Source: Macrolepiota albuminosa (Eukaryota > Basidiomycota > Agaricomycetes > Agaricales > Agaricaceae). Taken from it: a stretch of 64,000 nt of DNA. Below are positions 59,621-64,000 of the stretch, piece after piece. A program made the translations under genes and the position numbers. The stretch is from NCBI GenBank assembly GCA_027475525.1, contig JAMWFC010000088.1, positions 1,023,534 through 1,087,533 on the forward strand, read 5' to 3'. Position 1 is the stretch's first letter, and each line of letters starts with the position of its first letter. The notes beneath the pieces are model-generated. The model was not told where the DNA came from, did not search any database, and saw only the letters and a program-made list of their open reading frames with translations.

Positions 59621-60885
59621 ATGGAAAGCCCAACTGGCATCATGTGGTCACCTCGCTGTGATCGTGCTCATGTCATGATTGATCCCCCCACTTTTCTGGA
59701 ACGCGCTACCTTCTTCTTCCACCACTATCCAGCTGTCGGTGTGCCTGGACTAACCAATGAAGTCGTTGAGTTAGGTTGTTGCTGCCAGCTACTTTGTGCG
59801 GCTTGTGAGATTTGGAACGACAACCTGCCATTGACCCATTTTTGTATGGAGAAGAACTGGAGTCGGATTTTTCAGGTGCGCTTTTGCCTTTTTTGTCCTC
59901 CTTCTCTTCTAATAGTCGCCAAATAAAGCAAATTGTGACCAAGGAAATGAAAGAGTGTCTTGAGTTGCTGCTGGAGGAGAGTCATTATCTGGTTTGTTGC
60001 CTTATTACCTCGTTTTCTTCCTTCTAACATGTTGCCTCGCTAGGCTCCCTGCTCATCTACTGGTGGCTGGCTTTTTCATAGTCCTGCTGAAGGCTGGAGG
60101 CCTCCCAGGCCTCTCCTTTTGCCCGGCCCTTGATGCTCATCCATCTCCCAGGTTGTTTATGTAAGTCGGCTCCTTCTTTTCCATGGCGCCACTGGGCTGA
60201 CAGATTTTAGATACTTAATTTCTTTTGTCATAGTTTTATGAATTGCATCGCTGTTGTTGCCCCCCCCCTGTGATTGTTGTGCGCATGTAAGAATTCCCAA
60301 GTATCTGCAACCCTGCAAGTAGCTTGAAGTATTTTATGGGTTCTGGTGCTGTTAACCTGGTCAGTATCACATCATGCCAGAACCTTCCCTCCTTCTTGAT
60401 GACCCCATACTCGTTCATCGTCCTGTCATTCTAGATGGCCTCAAGATGTTCCTTGCGTTAATGCCTTCTGGCGGCTTTCTGCATGAGAACAGTAATATCA
60501 TGACCCTGGTACGCAGGTACCGTCTCCTGCTAGCAGCATCTGAAGAATGAATGATTGACTTGGATCCTGACTTAGTCACCATACGTCCTCCATTAGCACA
60601 TGTGTTGAGCCATGCTCATGTGTTTTGTAGGAGCCTGTTACAGGTAATGCATCGAGTCTACACAGCCTTCTCCACGAGACCGGGAGTTTGGTTAGTGTCT
60701 GTCTCTTCTCTCCTGACCTTAGGTTCCTCCGTCCTCGTGTCTCCACCTTAGCGCGCCGTGAGCTCCTCCTGCTTGAGCTCCATGACGACATCACTGATGC
60801 GCTTGAGTGGCAAGCGAGTAACGCCATTCAAGACGGGGACTTGCTTCCATTGGGTGATCCTGCTCCCTCCACGTCTGATGCGTAG
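59621..60885 (+). CDS. Cassette gene 2: unknown protein
   Basis: Start MESPTGIMWSPRCDRAHVMI, followed by a helical domain FLERATFFFHHYPAVGVPG to QLLCAACEIWNDNLP (to 59875). A GTGCGC donor begins an intron. Later exons include KECLELLLEESHYL (59950-59995) and PEPSLLLDDPILVHRP with VRRYRLLLAASEE (60375-60547), where a TGA follows. The C-terminal exon (60731-60885) is nearly the same as the end of gene 1 (ELLLLELHDDITDALEWQ). The gene is built from the end of one duplicated unit and the start of the next, so it may be a chimera. It shows more C-to-T change than gene 3 and may be decaying. Confidence 0.45.
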
Positions 60886-61369
60886 TCGCCGGCCCGTAGC
60901 GCTTCGAATTTCTGTGGACTTTGAAAAATTTTGATATGTAGTTTGTGATAGCCATACTAAAAATAAACGCTCCCCTCCCCTTGTTTCGAAATCGTCAGTT
61001 TGTAAGTAATCAAAATACAAAGTAAGAAAAAGGGGAAACACTCAGTAAATCATCATGGCGTAAAAACCCCTATTACCAGCGCGACCCAATAGCCAATATC
61101 GCGCCAGCCTAGGAAGAAATAGGTATCGTCTGTAGAAAAATAAGTCGATTCATGCAAGAAGTTTTAATGTATAAGAAAAGAGTGCCACTGATCGCTTGTG
61201 GTTATTCGGTGATGGTGGGTATAAGCGCTAGATCTCGAAGGTTAATACCCTCTTTGTGCAACCTAAAATGGACTCCAGCGCATCCTATTGGCTCGTGTCT
61301 GCGTCAGGGTCCAAGCCCCTTGAGAAGTGCCCTCCCACGCTGTCGCTAGTTGAAACACCGTCCGAGCCC

Positions 61370-61377
61370 TATAAATT
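61370..61377 (+). promoter_or_regulatory. TATA box of cassette gene 3
   Basis: TATAAATT, 43 nt before the ATG at 61413. Confidence 0.55.
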
Positions 61378-61412
61378 GCCCATGCCCCGACAGCATCTCA
61401 TCAGTCTTCGCG

Positions 61413-62989
61413 ATGGAAAGCCCAACCGGCATCGTGTGGACTGCCCGTTGTGATCGTGCTCATATCGTAATGGATCCCCCCACTTTCCTGGAACGCGCTA
61501 CCTCGTTCTTCCACCACTACCCAGCGGTCGGCGTGCCCGGGCTGACCGACGGAGTCGTTGAGTTAGGTCGTCGCTGCCAGCTACTTCGTGTGGCCTGTGA
61601 GATCTGGAACGATGACCTGCCGTTGACCCGTTTCGGTATGGAGAAAAACTGGAGTTGGATTTTTCAGGTGCGCTATTGCCTTTTTCGCCCTCCTTCTCTT
61701 CTGATAGTCGCCCAATAAAGCAAATCGCGACCAAGGAAACGAAGGAGCGTCTTGAGTTGCTGCTGGAGGAGAGTCACTACCTGGTCCGTTACCTTATTAC
61801 CTTGTTTTCTTCCTTCTAACGCATTGCCCCGCTAGGCGCCCCGCTCGTCTACTGGTGGCCGGCTTTTTCGCGGTCCAACTGAAGGCTGGCGGCCTTCCAG
61901 GCCTCTCCTTTTGCCCGGTCCTTGATACTCGTCCGTCTCCCATGTCGTTTATGTAAGTCGGCTTCTTCTTTTTCGTGGCGCCACCGGGCTGACAGATTTT
62001 GGCTAGTTGATTTCTTTTGTCATAGTTATATGAAATGCATCATTGTCTTCTCCCCCCCCCTCATGATTGTTTGCGCATGTAAGAGTTCCCAAGTATCCGC
62101 GACCCTGCAATCAGCTGGAGGTATTTTATGGATTCTGGCGCAGTTAACCCGGTTAGTATCATATCATGCCAGAACCTTCCCTCCTTCTTGATGACCCCGT
62201 ACTCATTCACCGGCCTCTCATCCTAGATCGCCTCGAGCGCTTCCTCTCGTTAATGCCTGACGGCGGCTTTCCGCAGGAAAATAGTAACATATTGACCCTT
62301 GTGCGCCGATACCGGATCCTTCTAGCGGCCTCCGCCGAATGGGAGATAGACACAGACCCGGCCCTAGTCACCGTAAACCCTTTATTAGCGCATGTTTTAG
62401 GTAATACTTATGCGCGCCGTAGGAGCAGACCATTGCTGGTACCGCGTTGAGCCTTCATAGTCTTCTCCGCGAGACCGGGGGTTTGGTTAGTACCTATACC
62501 CCTTTTTCGCCTGGCTTTGGTTAGCTAACTCCCTGCCCTTTTCTAGAGCCTTTCCTGGCTCCCTCTTCCGGTTCTTGTCAACCCTACCGCTAGTAGAGCC
62601 GTGCTCGACCACGTGATCGTTCCTTTCACAGCTTTAGAGCGTCGCTTGGACGAGGCCGGGTGGTACTTGTCCCCTACTTGTCCCGCCGCTCCCCCGGGTC
62701 CTTCCCTTGCTCCACCTACAATCACCTTTCCCATGCCTCCTCCTTGCGCTCCCGTACCTCCTTCTCCAGTCGCTCCCGTACCTCCTCCTCCAGTCGCTCC
62801 TCCCGTGCCGCCTAACGCTGCCATCCGTCCCCCTTCCGGTGCTCCTCCTGCCTATAGGCGACACAAGGAGCGAGTCAAGGGTCCTCGTCGGCGGTCGTCA
62901 TCCGTCCCCCTTCCGGTGCTCCTCCTGCCTATAGGCGACACAAGGAGCGAGTCAAGGGTCCTCGTCGGCGGTCGTCATCGTTGTCTTAA
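61413..62989 (+). CDS. Cassette gene 3: unknown protein with Pro-rich tail
   Basis: Start MESPTGIVWTARCDRAHIVM. Same helical domain as gene 2 (FLERATSFFHHYPAVG, QLLRVACEIWNDDLP), intron from about 61668, then PEPSLLLDDPVLIHRPLILD and RRYRILLAASAEWEIDTDPA (62166-62360). The last exon has VIVPFTALERRLDEAGWYL (62608), a long Pro/Ala-rich stretch and a basic end (RRHKERVKGPRRRSS). The stop is at 62987 if the 77-bp duplication at 62822-62975 is collapsed; otherwise the frame changes and ends at 63002. No known domain. Confidence 0.5.
62822..62975. repeat. Exact 77-bp tandem duplication
   Basis: 62822-62898 equals 62899-62975, in the Pro-rich tail of cassette gene 3. Probable assembly overlap. Confidence 0.92.
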
Positions 62990-63209
62990 GCTTTTTTTTT
63001 AAGCTTTTTGTAGTCAAGTATAGTTTGGTAATGCCGCATGTATTAGTATCGCCAAGTTATGCACCCTTTTCATGATTACTAGCGCATGCTTTAAGTCCGT
63101 CGCAGGGGGCGCTAACCGCTGGCGCCTCGTTTTCCATGGTCTTTTATTGTTCCTCTTCGTCATCAGGAGTGATCTCGTCATCGTCCACCAACTCAGTCTC
63201 TTCAAGCTC

Positions 63210-64000
63210 TCACAGTTTGGCCGTGTCAATGTCTAGCGCCGGCAAAGGTAGTGGAATGTGTTCACGCGCTAAGTAGGGAATGAGTCGAAACGCCGCTACC
63301 GGTCGATGCAAAACCGAGCCGTCCAGCTCGCAGAGTACGTAGGCTCCTCCCCTATTGCGGGAAACGACTATGAGGGGCCCTAGGTATCGAGGTCGCATCT
63401 TTTTGTTATGGGTTACTTCGATTTTCGAGTTGCGCATTAGCACCAAGGCGCCAGCTGTAAAGTTGTAGTCTCGGATAGTAGCGCTATGCTCGCTTTCAAA
63501 TCGTAATGCGGCTTGTCGTCTAGCTTGAAATACCACCTCGTGTAGGCGCTCTAGATCCTCCATGCGTCGTTGTAAGTCAATGGCGCGCCTAGCGATAAGG
63601 TCGGTAGAGGACAGGATTGAGTTAGGTGGGGGTTGTAGGTATGTTGCCTCCACAACGTCTGCTGGAAGCAAGGGATGGGTGCCAGTCGCCGCGTAGTAGG
63701 GAGAGCAGCCCATCCTCTTCCGTACGGTAACTCGTTCAGACCAAAAGACCGAATAAGTCGCTTCGCTCCAGCGACTTTCGTCGCCGTCTACCGCCTTAAA
63801 TAGCGCCTGTCGTACGTCAAAATGTGGTCTCTCCACTATACCGTTAGCGCGTTTATTGTATCCTGAGACTCGGATATGCTGTATGTTGTATTTCTTAGCG
63901 AGGTAGGTAAGCGCCTTAACTATTGGCGCTCCGTTGTCTGTAACAATCTCGTGAAGGGCTCCCCATCTGCAAATAACATCTTCGAAGAGCCACTTAGCTA
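63210..64000 (-). CDS. Ty3/Gypsy integrase, C-terminal part
   Basis: Continues beyond the right edge. The catalytic core is seen at 63837-63995 with ALHEIVTDNGAPIVKAL (Asp), YNIQHIRVSGYNKRANGIVE and the final catalytic Glu. It is followed by RPHFDVRQALFKA, W-rich VFWSERVTVRKRMGCSPYYA, and the linker domain SATIRDYNFTAGALVLMRN, MRPRYLGPLIVVSRN and GAYVLCELDGSVLHRPVAAF typical of Ty3 integrases. No chromodomain at the C-terminus. The frame is open with no stops, so this element looks young. Gene end at 63210; downstream lies the antisense cassette. Confidence 0.95.
   Translation of the reverse strand, partial: AKWLFEDVICRWGALHEIVTDNGAPIVKALTYLAKKYNIQHIRVSGYNKRANGIVERPHFDVRQALFKAVDGDESRWSEATYSVFWSERVTVRKRMGCSPYYAATGTHPLLPADVVEATYLQPPPNSILSSTDLIARRAIDLQRRMEDLERLHEVVFQARRQAALRFESEHSATIRDYNFTAGALVLMRNSKIEVTHNKKMRPRYLGPLIVVSRNRGGAYVLCELDGSVLHRPVAAFRLIPYLAREHIPLPLPALDIDTAKL

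Larger units (their letters stand above)
58943..62520. repeat. Tandem duplication of about 1.79 kb in the antisense cassette
   Basis: 58943-60730 and 60731-about 62520 are homologous along their length, with offsets of 1788-1792 bp and an estimated 10-15% difference. The unit covers the 3' end of one gene, the intergenic promoter and the 5' end of the next. The left copy has many TG or CA where the right has CG. Confidence 0.88.
55401..64000 (-). mobile_element. Large Ty3/Gypsy element with antisense gene cassette (3' part)
   Basis: From right to left on the minus strand: integrase (cut by the window edge), a 6.7-kb segment with three plus-strand genes, polypurine tract, 3' LTR. Integrase, cassette and LTR share an unusual density of AGCGC (often TAGCGC), which supports one element. 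Ty3 elements normally end within a few hundred bases after integrase. The 5' LTR, gag and RT lie outside the window, so membership is inferred. Confidence 0.6.

Overview
The window looks like a transposon-dense stretch of a filamentous basidiomycete genome, most likely Agaricomycetes. Three things point there: a FunK1-type fungal kinase gene, introns of about 50 nt with GT..AG ends, and a mix of element families (Helitron, chromovirus-type Ty3, Tad-like LINE, Plavaka, Tc1, Copia) usual in mushroom genomes. Very little ordinary host coding is left: one kinase gene (12163-15607), broken by an insertion, and one C2H2 zinc-finger gene (39647-40522).

Layout. 1-5611: Helitron 1 on the minus strand, running off the left edge. 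5612-7312: two short Helitron-end modules in tandem with it. 7976-8493: a solo LTR. 8625-10584: a small LTR element without recognisable genes. 12163-15607: the kinase, split by a 960-bp LTR-like insertion. 15761-17500: a solo-type LTR and the 3' end of a decayed Copia element. 17934-39187: an old Helitron 2 on the plus strand, split by a LINE (20138-35100) that ends in poly(A) and is flanked by a 15-bp target duplication; the LINE is itself split by a Ty3 chromovirus (23514-30009) flanked by GTGCT. 39647-40522: the zinc-finger gene. 42955-44891: truncated Plavaka transposase. 45102-49277: 5' LTR plus gag and protease of a Ty3 element. 49320-53560: a second Ty3 relic whose LTR holds a Tc1 element, which in turn holds a possible mitochondrial fragment. 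53612-55366: an unknown ORF ending at a short LTR. 55401-64000: the 3' part of a large Ty3 element on the minus strand, running off the right edge.

The most interesting biology is in 55401-64000. Between the integrase (63210-64000, minus strand) and a polypurine tract plus 1-kb 3' LTR (55401-56457) lie about 6.7 kb with three intron-containing plus-strand genes. Each has its own TATAAA box, and one encodes a Zn2Cys6-like cysteine cluster. An antisense gene cassette of this kind inside an LTR retrotransposon is the best candidate for an undescribed system here.

A strong technical signal runs through the window. Ten exact tandem duplications all have a period of exactly 77 bp, in unrelated sequences, and in the two interrupted transposon reading frames (Helitron 1, LINE) collapsing the duplication restores the frame. 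This is best read as unmerged contig overlaps from a k=77 short-read assembly, not biology. It also lowers trust in long-range arrangements such as the inverted LTRs of the Ty3 element at 23514-30009.

Many internal stops are TGA where the family has arginine (CGA), and Helitron 2 has many C-to-T and G-to-A changes. This fits loss of methylated CpG sites in silenced elements.
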